From: an uncultured Planctomycetota bacterium
GTDB lineage: Bacteria; Planctomycetota; Planctomycetia; Pirellulales; Thermoguttaceae
Reading direction: 5' to 3'
Assembly: GCA_902772705.1 (NCBI GenBank)
Contig: CACYBR010000151.1
Coordinates: 1 to 46,325 of the forward strand
Length of the DNA: 46,325 nucleotides
Within the stretch, counting starts at the first letter, position 1. Each line of letters begins with the position of its first letter. The notes beneath the pieces were generated by a model. It did not search any database. It was not told where the DNA came from and saw only the letters and a program-made list of their open reading frames with translations. Positions 1 through 7,759 of the stretch are shown here, one piece after another. A program made the translations under genes and the position numbers.

Positions 1-132
1 AACATTGTGAAAATTCGCTGGAACGTTCGGCTTCGGGTTTTTTTGTCAAATGGTTCGCAGTTGCTGGAGGAAACCCCTTTTTATTTGGGCGACCTCCCGG
101 ATATGCGGACGTTGAAGCTTTTTACCGGTTGA
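1..132 (+). CDS. C-terminal end of an unknown protein (5' end outside window)
   Basis: The first frame is open from base 1 to a TGA at 130-132 and gives 43 residues ending in LKLFTG. The segment mixes basic, hydrophobic and acidic residues like an ordinary soluble domain end. It shows no motif I recognise, so no function is given. It lies 104 bases upstream of the P-loop ATPase gene on the same strand and may share its transcript. The alternative is that this is chance open frame; 43 codons is too short to exclude that. Confidence 0.45.
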   Translation, partial: NIVKIRWNVRLRVFLSNGSQLLEETPFYLGDLPDMRTLKLFTG

Positions 133-175
133 AACAAACTGATTTTTTGACAAAAAACGGGGACAGAAGAGTTGG

Positions 176-207
176 GGACGCGTTTTTTCATATTGAATAA
201 CGCGTCC
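176..207. repeat. Inverted repeat upstream of the P-loop ATPase gene
   Basis: A perfect 9-base arm, GGACGCGTT (176-184), is repeated inverted at 199-207 around a 14-base AT-rich loop. It sits 29 bases before the ATG of the next gene. No T-run follows, so it does not look like an intrinsic terminator. It could be an operator or an mRNA hairpin. Confidence 0.5.
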
Positions 208-236
208 GGCGGGTTGACAACAGGAACAGTGTACGA

Positions 237-1568
237 ATGAACGAGAACTTTTCTCATTTATCTGAAAGCAACCCGTTTTCTACCTGTTTTACGGCTCCAG
301 GAAAGGCTCCCTTCTTTTTTGAATCCAACCTCCTCGAGTGGATCAAAAGCTCTCATCCTGCTAAATTTGAGGAATTCTTCAACAATTCTATTGGAACAGG
401 AGAAGAACTCCGCTTCTCCGTGTGCACCCGTTATCTCGTCGATAAATTTGAAAAACACTCCTGCCGCGGTCAGATTGTCGGAAATCATGGAAGTGGGAAA
501 ACGGCCCTTCTTTATGTGCTAAAAGAAGCGCTTGTCAGGCAGGGATATGAAATTTTCTCATGGTCTTTACATGATCAGAGTCGTTTTCTTCCAGACGTTT
601 TCTGGCTTGAACTACAACGCTTTTTGCAGGCGGCCCCGGTTCTCTTGCCGACCAAATATTTGTTACCTCCTCCAGTGATGTCTCGAGAGGAGTATCTGGC
701 GCAGCAACGCGATTTTTTGAGGGAAGTTTTTCCCGATGAGTTTCTTGCCCCTGCCGGGCTGGAAAATGACGTTGCAACGCCTGAAGAAGAGTTCAGGGTT
801 AGCGAAACTAATTCTGTTTCCACGGACGATGGAGAAGACAAAGCCGAAAGTTCTAGCGAAGACACGAAGGTTTCCGGGCCTTTTTCTGATTCAGAGCAGA
901 AGTCGGACGCTCGCCCTTCCAGAATATTTGGTTTTAACGCCGCTGGTAATTTTGGTTTGAAGTCAGATCGTTTGGAGGATTCAGACGAGATAACGTTCAG
1001 AAAGACGGATTCGCCGGTTAAATTTGCGCCATTTCCTGAGCTCCCCATTGTGGGAGAAAACGCAGATTCTTCTCAGGAGGAATTTGACGATGTGGAACTT
1101 GCCCCCGAAGAACATTTAATGGCAGACTCCTCTGATTCTTTTTCCGACGTTGAACAAAAGACTCTTGAAATACCCCTGGCCTACGGAGCCGAGGAAAAAC
1201 GTTCCTTCTTTGACAGGAAGGTTCTTGTCTTTGACGGTTTCGAGCAACTTTCGTTTGCTAACAGGATTATCATCCGCACATTTTGTCGTATGAACCGACT
1301 GGGGCTTTTGCTCACGACTCATTCGCCGATGATTGGCGTCCCTGTTCTTTTTAGAACAATTCCGACGGTAGACCCAATTCATCAGCTCCTGGAATATTTA
1401 CTCGAGGATTACGATTTTAAAATCAGCGATTCTGAAGTGGAGATTCTCCTTAAGAACTTCAACTATGACGTGAGAGAAATGCTTTTTTCTCTGTACGACG
1501 CTTTTGAAAGTTATCGTCTGGCGCCGCAAAATTTGCGTGAGAAGATTGTCCGACGTTATCCTCGCTGA
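237..1568 (+). CDS. P-loop ATPase with a long acidic insert between Walker A and Walker B
   Basis: This 443-residue protein has a clear Walker A motif, GNHGSGKT (residues 82-89), a Walker B-like strand KVLVFDGFEQL (about 328-338) and a sensor-like LLLTTH (about 367-372). This is the plan of AAA/STAND-type ATPases. Between the two motifs lies roughly 145 residues (about 176-322) rich in Asp, Glu and Ser, probably disordered. The C-terminal 80 residues look helical. There is no signal peptide or membrane segment, so it is probably cytoplasmic. It lies 45 bases before pyrD, which suggests co-transcription but not a shared pathway. The substrate or partner is unknown. The ATPase call is firm; nothing narrower can be supported. 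Confidence 0.75.
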   Translation: MNENFSHLSESNPFSTCFTAPGKAPFFFESNLLEWIKSSHPAKFEEFFNNSIGTGEELRFSVCTRYLVDKFEKHSCRGQIVGNHGSGKTALLYVLKEALVRQGYEIFSWSLHDQSRFLPDVFWLELQRFLQAAPVLLPTKYLLPPPVMSREEYLAQQRDFLREVFPDEFLAPAGLENDVATPEEEFRVSETNSVSTDDGEDKAESSSEDTKVSGPFSDSEQKSDARPSRIFGFNAAGNFGLKSDRLEDSDEITFRKTDSPVKFAPFPELPIVGENADSSQEEFDDVELAPEEHLMADSSDSFSDVEQKTLEIPLAYGAEEKRSFFDRKVLVFDGFEQLSFANRIIIRTFCRMNRLGLLLTTHSPMIGVPVLFRTIPTVDPIHQLLEYLLEDYDFKISDSEVEILLKNFNYDVREMLFSLYDAFESYRLAPQNLREKIVRRYPR

Positions 1569-1613
1569 GTTTTAATATGTTTCGCTCCATGAATTTAACG
1601 CCTGAGGTTTAGA

Positions 1614-2519
1614 ATGTCCCTTTCCGTTGCCCTGGGGAAGATCGTTTTACCTAATCCTATTCTGGTTGCTTCCGGAACTTTTGGATATGCAAAAGAAGCC
1701 GCTCGATTGCTGGAGCTATCGCGCCTTGGAGGAATTGTGCCGAAAACAATTACCGTTGCTCCGCGGTCAGGCAACAAGCCTCCCCGAACGGCGGAAACGA
1801 CGGCAGGACTCCTTAATGCGATTGGACTTGATAACGACGGTCTTGACGAATTTGTGGAAAAGAAACTTCCGTACCTGCGAACCGTGGGAAGTCCGATTAT
1901 TGTAAGTATTGCCGCTAAAAAACTTGAAGAGTGTAAAATTTTTGCGGAACGCCTTAATGACGAGCCCGGGATCACAGCGATCGAACTCAATGTGAGCTGT
2001 CCAAACGTATCCGGCGGCGTCGATTTTGGAATCGATCCCGTTTTGTGTGAAAAGATGACCGGCGAGTTGCGTAAGTTTCTGACTCTGCCTTTTTCTGTAA
2101 AGCTTTCTCCTAACGTTACTAAAATTGCCGATATCGCTAAAGCGGCGGAAGCGGGCGGCGCCGACATGATTTCGGCTATTAATACCTGTTATGGGTTAGC
2201 CGTCGACTGGCGAAAACGGAAACCTCGCTTAGGAAACGGTTGCGGGGGATTTAGCGGACCGGCCATTAAGCCAATTGCATTGCGTTGCGTGTGGCAGATC
2301 GCCAAGGCTGTCAAACTGCCGATTATCGGAATTGGCGGGATTTCATGCGTGGACGACGTTATGGATTTTCTTGTTGCCGGAGCAAGCGCTGTTCAGATTG
2401 GTACTGCAAATTTCTTCAATCCCAACGTTACGACGGAGATTCTCAACGATCTTCCGAACGTAATGGAGCAGGAGGGAATCAAAGACCTGTCTGAAATAAT
2501 CGGGACGCTTGAACTTTAG
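1614..2519 (+). CDS. pyrD: Dihydroorotate dehydrogenase, class 1B catalytic subunit
   Basis: PyrD oxidises dihydroorotate to orotate, the fourth step of UMP synthesis, in the cytoplasm. The 301 residues match the class 1 TIM-barrel enzyme: an N-terminal NPILVASGTFGY stretch, then NVSCPN at 126-131 with the class 1 catalytic Cys129, and FMN phosphate-binding segments in GIGGIS and VQIGTA near the C-terminus. The catalytic Cys rather than Ser, and the length near 300, fit class 1B, which normally works with an iron-sulfur partner PyrK; no pyrK lies in this window. A GAGG sits just upstream of the ATG. The gene follows the P-loop ATPase by 45 bases. Confidence 0.95.
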   Translation: MSLSVALGKIVLPNPILVASGTFGYAKEAARLLELSRLGGIVPKTITVAPRSGNKPPRTAETTAGLLNAIGLDNDGLDEFVEKKLPYLRTVGSPIIVSIAAKKLEECKIFAERLNDEPGITAIELNVSCPNVSGGVDFGIDPVLCEKMTGELRKFLTLPFSVKLSPNVTKIADIAKAAEAGGADMISAINTCYGLAVDWRKRKPRLGNGCGGFSGPAIKPIALRCVWQIAKAVKLPIIGIGGISCVDDVMDFLVAGASAVQIGTANFFNPNVTTEILNDLPNVMEQEGIKDLSEIIGTLEL

Positions 2520-2541
2520 TTTTGCCCGACTTTTTTGCGCC

Positions 2542-2569
2542 TTGACCAATGCGTATGGAACGGGATAAT
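2542..2569 (+). promoter_or_regulatory. Predicted sigma70-type promoter of thiC
   Basis: TTGACC (2542-2547) and GATAAT (2564-2569) are separated by 16 bases in the pyrD-thiC gap. Transcription would begin near 2576, giving a leader of about 107 bases before thiC. An 8-base imperfect hairpin (2580-2587 with 2614-2621) and a 5-base hairpin (2644-2648 with 2654-2658, followed by GTTTT) lie in this leader. I do not see the conserved TPP riboswitch core. Confidence 0.5.
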
Positions 2570-2682
2570 TACGATATTCACGCCTGCTTTTCTGTTCCTT
2601 CGTAATTCGTGGGGCGGGCGTCTCTGTTGAGGTTCACGCGTCGGCTCCTTGTCGGAGCGTTTTGATATGAAAGGCGGTAGAC

Positions 2683-4125
2683 ATGACTCAGCTTACCGAA
2701 GCGCGCACAGGCGTTATAACTCCTGAAATGGAGGTCGTCGCGAAAAAGGAGAGGCTTGATCCTGAAACGGTGCGAGCTGAGATCGCCGCTGGCAGGATGA
2801 TCATACCCGCGAACAGAGTTCATCTTTCTCGTGGGCTTTCTCCGATTGCGATCGGTCGTAAAGCTTCGACCAAGATCAACGCCAACCTTGGCGTTTCGTC
2901 TCTGGCCGGCGACGTGAATCGTGAGCTTGCAAAGATAGAGTGCGCGGTGAAATATGGCGCGGACACGGTCATGGATCTTTCGACTGGAACAGACGACCTT
3001 GATTCCCTTCGCGTTCGTATGATCAACGCCGTCTCTGTTCCTCTCGGCACGGTCCCGATATATCAGATCTGCGAAGAACTTGACGATATCCTCGACATGA
3101 CCAGGAACGACATTCTTGACGTTGTTGAACGTCAAGCGAAGCAGGGCGTTGATTACATGACGATACATTGCGCGCTCCTCCAGCGGCACATCCCGTTGGT
3201 TGATTCCCGTCTCATGGGGATTGTCAGTCGTGGAGGTTCGCTGACGGCAAAGTGGATGGTCGCTCACAACGCAGAGAATCCGTTCTACGAATGCTTTGAC
3301 GAATTGTGCGAGATCATGAAGGCGTACGATGTTTCATGGAGTCTTGGCGATGGATTGCGCCCTGGTTGTATCCATGACGCGAGCGACGCCGCCCAGTTTG
3401 GTGAACTTTCTGTCATGGGCGAACTGACGAAGCGTGCATGGGAGCATGGGACGCAGGTCATGATTGAAGGTCCTGGGCACGTGCCGCTCGATCAGGTTGC
3501 TGAGAATATGAAACGTCAACAGCAGGAATGCTTTGAGGCTCCCTTCTATGTGCTCGGTCCTGTCGTTTGCGATATTGCTCCTGGTTACGACCATATTACG
3601 AGCGCTATTGGCGCGGCAATCGCTGCGTTCAGCGGCGCTTCAATGTTGTGTTACGTCACTCCGAAGGAACATCTTGGCTTGCCTAATATCGAAGACGTTC
3701 GTAACGGATGCGTTGCGTATAAGATTGCCGCTCACGCAGCCGATATTGCGCTTCATCGACCAGGCGCTCAGGAACGCGACGACGAAATGGCGAGGGCTCG
3801 TTGGGCGTTCGATTGGGAGAAACAGTTTGCGCTTTCTCTTGATCCGGAACGAGCGCGACAGTACTACGAAGAAGCTCGTTCCAATCCTGACGATCAGGAG
3901 TTTGCTTCTAAAACGAAAGCTGAAGACGCCGCTAAGTACGGCGTTCAAGGGGATAGGCTCCCCAATGGGTGCCCTCGTGGCCTCCATCCGATCCTTAATC
4001 CCGACGGGACGATCGCAAATGAAAATTACTGTACAATGTGTGGACCAAAGTTTTGCGCTTTAAGAACGACCGCCGATCTGATTCGTTTGCGACGAGAGCG
4101 CGAAGAGAAGGAAAAGGAACGATAA
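2683..4125 (+). CDS. thiC: Phosphomethylpyrimidine synthase ThiC
   Basis: ThiC is the radical-SAM enzyme that converts aminoimidazole ribotide to HMP-phosphate, the pyrimidine half of thiamine. The 480 residues cover the whole family core, including [17 protein letters not shown] and IEGPGHVPL. The C-terminal cluster motif C-x2-C-x4-C is intact at Cys450, Cys453 and Cys458. The N-terminal extension of long proteobacterial forms is missing, as in many bacteria. The ATG at 2683 follows a purine-rich AAAGGCGG. The gene has its own predicted promoter and ends in a hairpin that overlaps the stop codon. No other thi gene is present in the window. Confidence 0.97.
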   Translation: MTQLTEARTGVITPEMEVVAKKERLDPETVRAEIAAGRMIIPANRVHLSRGLSPIAIGRKASTKINANLGVSSLAGDVNRELAKIECAVKYGADTVMDLSTGTDDLDSLRVRMINAVSVPLGTVPIYQICEELDDILDMTRNDILDVVERQAKQGVDYMTIHCALLQRHIPLVDSRLMGIVSRGGSLTAKWMVAHNAENPFYECFDELCEIMKAYDVSWSLGDGLRPGCIHDASDAAQFGELSVMGELTKRAWEHGTQVMIEGPGHVPLDQVAENMKRQQQECFEAPFYVLGPVVCDIAPGYDHITSAIGAAIAAFSGASMLCYVTPKEHLGLPNIEDVRNGCVAYKIAAHAADIALHRPGAQERDDEMARARWAFDWEKQFALSLDPERARQYYEEARSNPDDQEFASKTKAEDAAKYGVQGDRLPNGCPRGLHPILNPDGTIANENYCTMCGPKFCALRTTADLIRLRREREEKEKER

Positions 4126-4139
4126 TATAGCGTTCCTTT
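4113..4139 (+). terminator. Hairpin overlapping the thiC stop codon
   Basis: A perfect 9-base stem (AAAGGAACG at 4113-4121 with its complement at 4131-4139) spans the end of thiC with a 9-base loop. It has no T-run, so it may be a weak terminator or an mRNA 3'-end stabiliser. Confidence 0.5.
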
Positions 4140-4271
4140 GAAACTTGACGAGCGCTCTTACGACAACCTGCTGGTTGGCGGAGCGTAGGTTCAAGTGGGG
4201 AAACGAACGCTCAGACGTCTTTCGTTTCGTGACAAACCAGTCAGCCTTACAGGGGGATTGGTTAATACGCC

Positions 4272-4300
4272 TTGTTTTTAGAAGTCTTATCGACTATAAT
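4272..4300 (+). promoter_or_regulatory. Predicted sigma70-type promoter of ribD
   Basis: TTGTTT (4272-4277) and a perfect TATAAT (4295-4300) are spaced by 17 bases. The expected start is 4306 or 4307, about 122 bases before the ribD ATG. That start coincides with the first base of the interleaved inverted repeats described next. Confidence 0.65.
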
Positions 4301-4305
4301 CAGCA

Positions 4306-4376
4306 GAGCCTTGCGCGCTTCTGGTTTATTATGATTGACTGAGATATAGACGCGAGCAAGGCTCGTTCCAGAAGCG
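4306..4376 (+). ncRNA. Candidate structured 5' leader of ribD: two interleaved inverted repeats
   Basis: Two perfect 9-base complementary pairs are interleaved: GAGCCTTGC (4306-4314) with GCAAGGCTC (4356-4364), and CGCTTCTGG (4316-4324) with CCAGAAGCG (4368-4376). The order A-B-A'-B' means they form either a pseudoknot or two mutually exclusive hairpins. A small hairpin TAGTTG-TTAT-CAACTA followed by CTTTTG lies downstream (about 4388-4408), before the ATG at 4429. The rest of the 303-base thiC-ribD gap contains a weaker nested fold near 4141-4198 and no open frame I trust. The conserved blocks of the FMN riboswitch are not visible. Confidence 0.5.
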
Positions 4377-4428
4377 TCTAAGCTCTTTAGTTGTTATCAA
4401 CTACTTTTGAAAGGTCGGTTACGAAAAA

Positions 4429-5634
4429 ATGAGTTCGAACCTCGATCAATTCTACATGCAACGCGCACTACGACTTGCCGTTCGCGGTCAAGGGCTTGTT
4501 GAGCCCAATCCGATGGTCGGTTGCGTGATCGTGCGAGAAGACTATACGTATAACGTTGAGTCCGGACTAGACAAGTCTGGCGCCTTCAGGGACGACTATG
4601 TTGTCGATCCCGAGGTCGAAGATAAAGCGGCGACGCTTATCGTTGGCGAAGGATGGCATCAGAAGTATGGCGAGCCTCACGCCGAAGTTAACGCGCTCAA
4701 AATGGCGGGCGACCTTGCCAAAGGCGCTACGATGTATGTGACGCTTGAGCCGTGCACGCATCAGGGTAAGACCCCTCCATGCGTCGACGCTGTAATCGCC
4801 GCCGGCATTAAGCGCGTTGTCGTGGCAATGTTGGATCCTTTTCCTGCGGTCAATGGTTCCGGAATCGAGGCGTTAAGAGCCGCTGGCGTCGAAGTTGAAG
4901 TTGGCGTCTGTGAAGAAGAAGCTCAGGAACTCAACTCCCCCTTCGTGACCCGACTGACGAAGAACCGCCCTTGGATTATCGGCAAATGGGCGATGACCCT
5001 TGACGGTAAGATCGCTACGCGCATCGGTTCAAGCTATTGGATTTCCTCAGACGAAGCTCGATTACGCGTTCATGAGTGGCGCGAGACCGTCGACGCCATT
5101 CTCATCGGAAGTCGTACAGCTATGGAAGACGATCCGCAACTGACAGTGCGTCTTCCTGAGGGACGTACGCCAAAGAGGATTCCTACGCGCATCGTCGTGG
5201 ACTCTGGCGGGACGTTATCCGTTTTTTCCGAGCTGGCCCTGACCGCTCGTGACGTTCCTCTTCTGCTCGTCTTTGGTCCGAATACCCCCAAGGGTAAGAA
5301 AGAGTTTTGGGAATCGAAGGGCGCTGAAGTTATGGTTATTGACGCGCCTACTCATGAGCAGAGACTTCTTCTGCTTCTCACGAATCTTGCCGAGCGCGGC
5401 ATGACGAACATTCTGGTTGAAGGCGGCGGCGAGCTGCTCGGGCACTTCTTCGATCTTGAACTGATTGACGAAGCTCGCGTTTTCGTCTCCCCGAAGATTA
5501 TTGGCGGTAGCGAAGCGGTCGTGGCGGTTGGCGGCGTTGGGCGTGAGCTTATGCGTAAGGCCGCGACGCTTCGTAATAAGAAGATTGAAGTCATTGGAAC
5601 AGACGTGCTCATTAGCGGTCGTATTAACTACTGA
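4429..5634 (+). CDS. ribD: Bifunctional riboflavin biosynthesis deaminase/reductase RibD
   Basis: RibD deaminates the pyrimidine made by GTP cyclohydrolase II and then reduces its ribosyl group, two early steps of riboflavin synthesis. The N-terminal cytidine-deaminase fold carries the zinc and proton-shuttle residues: His84 and Glu86 in HAEV, and Cys109 and Cys118 in the PCTHQGKTPPC block. The C-terminal reductase domain starts near 165 (WAMTLDGKIA) and contains LVEGGGELLG. An insert of about 30 acidic and polar residues (about 38-68) separates VGCVIVR from GEGWHQK, which are nearly adjacent in typical RibD. This makes it 401 residues rather than about 365. It has its own promoter and leader and ends at a strong bidirectional terminator. 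Confidence 0.96.
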   Translation: MSSNLDQFYMQRALRLAVRGQGLVEPNPMVGCVIVREDYTYNVESGLDKSGAFRDDYVVDPEVEDKAATLIVGEGWHQKYGEPHAEVNALKMAGDLAKGATMYVTLEPCTHQGKTPPCVDAVIAAGIKRVVVAMLDPFPAVNGSGIEALRAAGVEVEVGVCEEEAQELNSPFVTRLTKNRPWIIGKWAMTLDGKIATRIGSSYWISSDEARLRVHEWRETVDAILIGSRTAMEDDPQLTVRLPEGRTPKRIPTRIVVDSGGTLSVFSELALTARDVPLLLVFGPNTPKGKKEFWESKGAEVMVIDAPTHEQRLLLLLTNLAERGMTNILVEGGGELLGHFFDLELIDEARVFVSPKIIGGSEAVVAVGGVGRELMRKAATLRNKKIEVIGTDVLISGRINY

Positions 5635-5657
5635 TTTCTTCGCTATTGGCGCGCGCT

Positions 5658-5703
5658 TACTGAAAAAGAGGACGTTCTTAATAGAGCGTCCTCTTTTTCA
5701 GTA
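5658..5703. terminator. Strong bidirectional terminator between ribD and the isochorismatase-like gene
   Basis: A 17-base perfect stem (5658-5674 with 5687-5703) continues inward with a G-T pair and three more pairs to a 4-base TAAT loop. The arms carry GAAAAAGAGG and CCTCTTTTTC, which provide T-rich tracts on both strands. It ends two convergent genes. Confidence 0.9.
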
Positions 5704-5733
5704 TTGGAACTGTAACTTTGAATCGTCTAAACG

Positions 5734-6282
5734 CTATCGTCCTGTCGCAAGCTTGCTGATTGACTTAAATTCGGGCGAGCCGGCAGCGTGGGCAATCTCA
5801 AAGAGCGCCGCTTCAGCCGTTGTTGGAACAACGCCAGCGCGGAACATTCGTTTAAAAGCGATCTTCATATCGAAAGGATTGCGTGAGGAAACGCAGTCGG
5901 CGACCAGATATACGTTTTTACCAAGTTCTATGAGATCAAGCGCCGTTTGAAGAACGCATATATGAGCCTCAATGCCGGCGATAACTACGTTAGCCCGAGA
6001 ATCTGCGTTAAAGTAGTTGCGGATTTCTGGGGAGTCCAGACAGCTGAAGGTTGTTTTATCGAAAGTCGTTTCGTTTTTCATAACCTCGCTGATTTCCGGA
6101 AGAGTATCGCCGAGCCCTTTGGGGTACTGACGCGTCGAGACGACTGGAATCGAGTAGATCGCCAGACCTGAAAGAAAAAAAATGGAACGTTCCAGCAGTC
6201 GTGGAACGTCGGACGTCGCAGGAACGATCTTTTGTTGAAGGTCAATAACAAGCGCCGTGGTGTTGTTTGGGGTCAGTTTCAT
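5734..6282 (-). CDS. Isochorismatase-family cysteine hydrolase
   Basis: This 182-residue protein has the Asp-Lys-Cys triad of the isochorismatase-like hydrolases: Asp in ALVIDLQQK, Lys in FDKTTFSC, and Cys in GIEAHICVLQTALDL. The Ile-Glu pair before that Cys is the usual cis-peptide site. Members include nicotinamidases and YcaC-like hydrolases; the true substrate cannot be read from sequence. I start at the ATG at 6282 because family homology begins at MKLTPNNTTALVID; an upstream ATG at 6345 would add 21 unlike residues. It lies 85 bases after the lipoprotein gene on the same strand and may be co-transcribed. Confidence 0.85.
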   Translation of the reverse strand: MKLTPNNTTALVIDLQQKIVPATSDVPRLLERSIFFLSGLAIYSIPVVSTRQYPKGLGDTLPEISEVMKNETTFDKTTFSCLDSPEIRNYFNADSRANVVIAGIEAHICVLQTALDLIELGKNVYLVADCVSSRNPFDMKIAFKRMFRAGVVPTTAEAALFEIAHAAGSPEFKSISKLATGR

Positions 6283-6367
6283 ACGGAACAATCCACTTTG
6301 TTGAAATGGTTGTTGGTGAAAGCGATACTTGAATGCTTCCCGCATATTACCGCTACTGTCGTCGCTG

Positions 6368-7258
6368 TCATTTGAAAATGCCCGTTGCGTTGTTCAGCTT
6401 CGGAAGTCTGGAATAAGCGGATTGTTCTTTAGGCGGAGTGGAGATTTCTCCGCGTTTGTATGCAAGATATTCAAGCCATGCGTCGCCGTCCAGACCGTAG
6501 TTCTTGTCTGTAACTTTGCCAAGAGATAGACAGGCCTGATTCTGAAGCGCCCCATCGTCAAGCTTTTCGCCGTTGAGTCCTAATTCCAGCGTTTCCAGAA
6601 GAAGCGGGGAGTCGTCTTCCTTGAAGGAGCCGAGCGCCCGCAGTATCGCCACACGAATATCCTTGCGCCGATCGTTTTCCTCTTCAGATCCTGCCGCGAT
6701 GGAGTAGGGGAGAGTCTTATAGCGCGTCGCCAGTATTTCGATCGCGAGACTGCGCTCCTTCTTATTGCTCTTGGCGATATCGCCTTCCGTACAGTAGGAA
6801 CCCCACGCATGGCAAGCTGAAAAGTTGAGACCCATATCGTCCGATTCCAACGCCGTTTTAAAGAGTCTTTCAGCCGCCGGATTGGAATAATTAACACAGA
6901 TCCTCGCGACCGCTTCGACAACGGCGCGTTTGACATATGGACTGTCGGCCTTTTCAAATTCTTCATCGAGTTGAACGAGAAGAACGTCTTTTTCGTCAGG
7001 GTTGGCTTTTGCGCCCTTTTTGCCTTTTTCCTCAATCAACTTGATTCGTTCCCAGGGACGGATATAACCTGGTATCTCGTCGCTACGTCGACCGGCTCCC
7101 GGAAGGTAGAGAAGAACTTTATTGTCTGTCCAGAATATAGGCGTGGCGCAACCAACGATAAGAACCGAAACGAAGCCCAGAAAAGCTGCTGAGACAAGGC
7201 TTTCCTTTAAGCTGTTACGGCAGAGTTCGCGACGTTTGCTGATCTTCATAAAAAACAT
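6368..7258 (-). CDS. Lipoprotein with HEAT-like helical repeats
   Basis: The 296-residue product begins with a basic n-region, a hydrophobic stretch (about 20-35) and a lipobox-like LIVGC with Cys37, so it is probably a lipid-anchored envelope protein. The rest is helical. Segments such as DSPYVKRAVVEAVARI and RRKDIRVAILRALGSF look like HEAT repeats, which usually bind proteins. No catalytic motif is seen. A second ATG, three codons in, is possible as the start. The gene has a predicted promoter at 7395-7423 and a hairpin-containing leader. Function is unknown beyond a likely scaffold role. Confidence 0.75.
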   Translation of the reverse strand: MFFMKISKRRELCRNSLKESLVSAAFLGFVSVLIVGCATPIFWTDNKVLLYLPGAGRRSDEIPGYIRPWERIKLIEEKGKKGAKANPDEKDVLLVQLDEEFEKADSPYVKRAVVEAVARICVNYSNPAAERLFKTALESDDMGLNFSACHAWGSYCTEGDIAKSNKKERSLAIEILATRYKTLPYSIAAGSEEENDRRKDIRVAILRALGSFKEDDSPLLLETLELGLNGEKLDDGALQNQACLSLGKVTDKNYGLDGDAWLEYLAYKRGEISTPPKEQSAYSRLPKLNNATGIFK

Positions 7259-7294
7259 GGGAAACCAAATCCTGACGATGTGTTATTCGAGACG

Positions 7295-7360
7295 GTGTGA
7301 GAACGTTTAGCTGATTCTCACATGCCCGGTTGTCTGAGGGCTCCTCCCAGCAGACTCAAC
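7295..7360 (-). other. Two hairpins in the leader of the lipoprotein gene
   Basis: On the minus strand, a bulged 8-bp stem (7351-7360 with 7329-7336) is followed by a 7-8-bp stem (7315-7322 with 7296-7303, 11-base loop). Both fall within the predicted leader of about 130 bases. Read on the plus strand, the second hairpin loosely resembles a group II intron domain V, but with mismatches at key positions. Confidence 0.4.
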
Positions 7361-7394
7361 GGATAATTGACCGAATAAACCGGCGTCTTGGACG

Positions 7395-7423
7395 AATATA
7401 GATAATTTAACGCCATATGACAA
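7395..7423 (-). promoter_or_regulatory. Predicted promoter of the lipoprotein gene
   Basis: Read on the minus strand, TTGTCA (7423-7418) and TATATT (7400-7395) are 17 bases apart. Transcription would start near 7388. Confidence 0.5.
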
Positions 7424-7470
7424 GAGGAATTGTTAGCGAGAGAAAACTAATGGACAGACGTTCAAGAAAA

Positions 7471-7500
7471 CAAAAAGGTCGCTCAAGAAAGGAGCGACCT
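7471..7500 (-). terminator. Intrinsic terminator of rpsU
   Basis: A perfect 9-base stem (7492-7500 with 7476-7484) around a 7-base loop is followed on the minus strand by TTTTTG (7475-7471... read downward). It lies 61 bases after the rpsU stop codon. Confidence 0.85.
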
Positions 7501-7561
7501 TCAGGTCTTATACAGGTTCAATCTTGGCGCCAGAACGCACGCGAAGCAGACGAACAAGGGA

Positions 7562-7759
7562 TCAACGATTAGCCATCTTGGAAGCGCGGAAAGCGCGGCG
7601 CTCTGCTCGGAGACGAGCGCGGCGTTTGATTTCGCTTGGCTTCTCATAGAACTCACGGCGGCGCATTTCTTTCTTAATGCCGCTACGTTCAACAAGCTTA
7701 CGGAAACGACGCACGGCGTCCTGGATAGACTCTTTTTCACGAAGAGTAAGTTTGACCAC
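7562..7759 (-). CDS. rpsU: 30S ribosomal protein S21
   Basis: S21 is a small basic protein of the 30S subunit that helps initiation near the 3' end of 16S rRNA. The 65-residue product starts [18 protein letters not shown] and contains the family stretch [16 protein letters not shown], followed by an Arg-rich tail. The start is a GTG at 7759, seven bases after a perfect GGAGG (7767-7771), one of the strongest ribosome sites in this window. Longer in-frame extensions upstream are not S21-like. The gene is monocistronic, with a predicted promoter at 8008-8035 and a clear terminator. Confidence 0.95.
   Translation of the reverse strand: MVKLTLREKESIQDAVRRFRKLVERSGIKKEMRRREFYEKPSEIKRRARLRAERRAFRASKMANR

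Noticed and set aside
2557-2621. Triple interleaved complementarity near the thiC promoter
   Set aside because: One pair is only 5 bases, one includes a G-T pair, and the best one (2567-2574 with 2600-2607) overlaps the predicted -10 box, so it would not all be in the transcript. Chance is a sufficient explanation.
4141-4198. Nested hairpins between thiC and the ribD promoter as a tRNA or known small RNA
   Set aside because: A cloverleaf cannot be drawn, there is no CCA end, and the motifs of SRP RNA, 6S RNA and tmRNA are absent. It may be an mRNA 3' structure of thiC.
7289-7345. Plus-strand resemblance to group II intron domain V and flanking 3' end
   Set aside because: The hairpin and the CGGTT stretch look similar, but the catalytic-triad helix has mismatches, the loop is 11 bases instead of a tetraloop, and there is no reverse transcriptase or other intron domain. 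It is better explained as a leader hairpin of the minus-strand gene.
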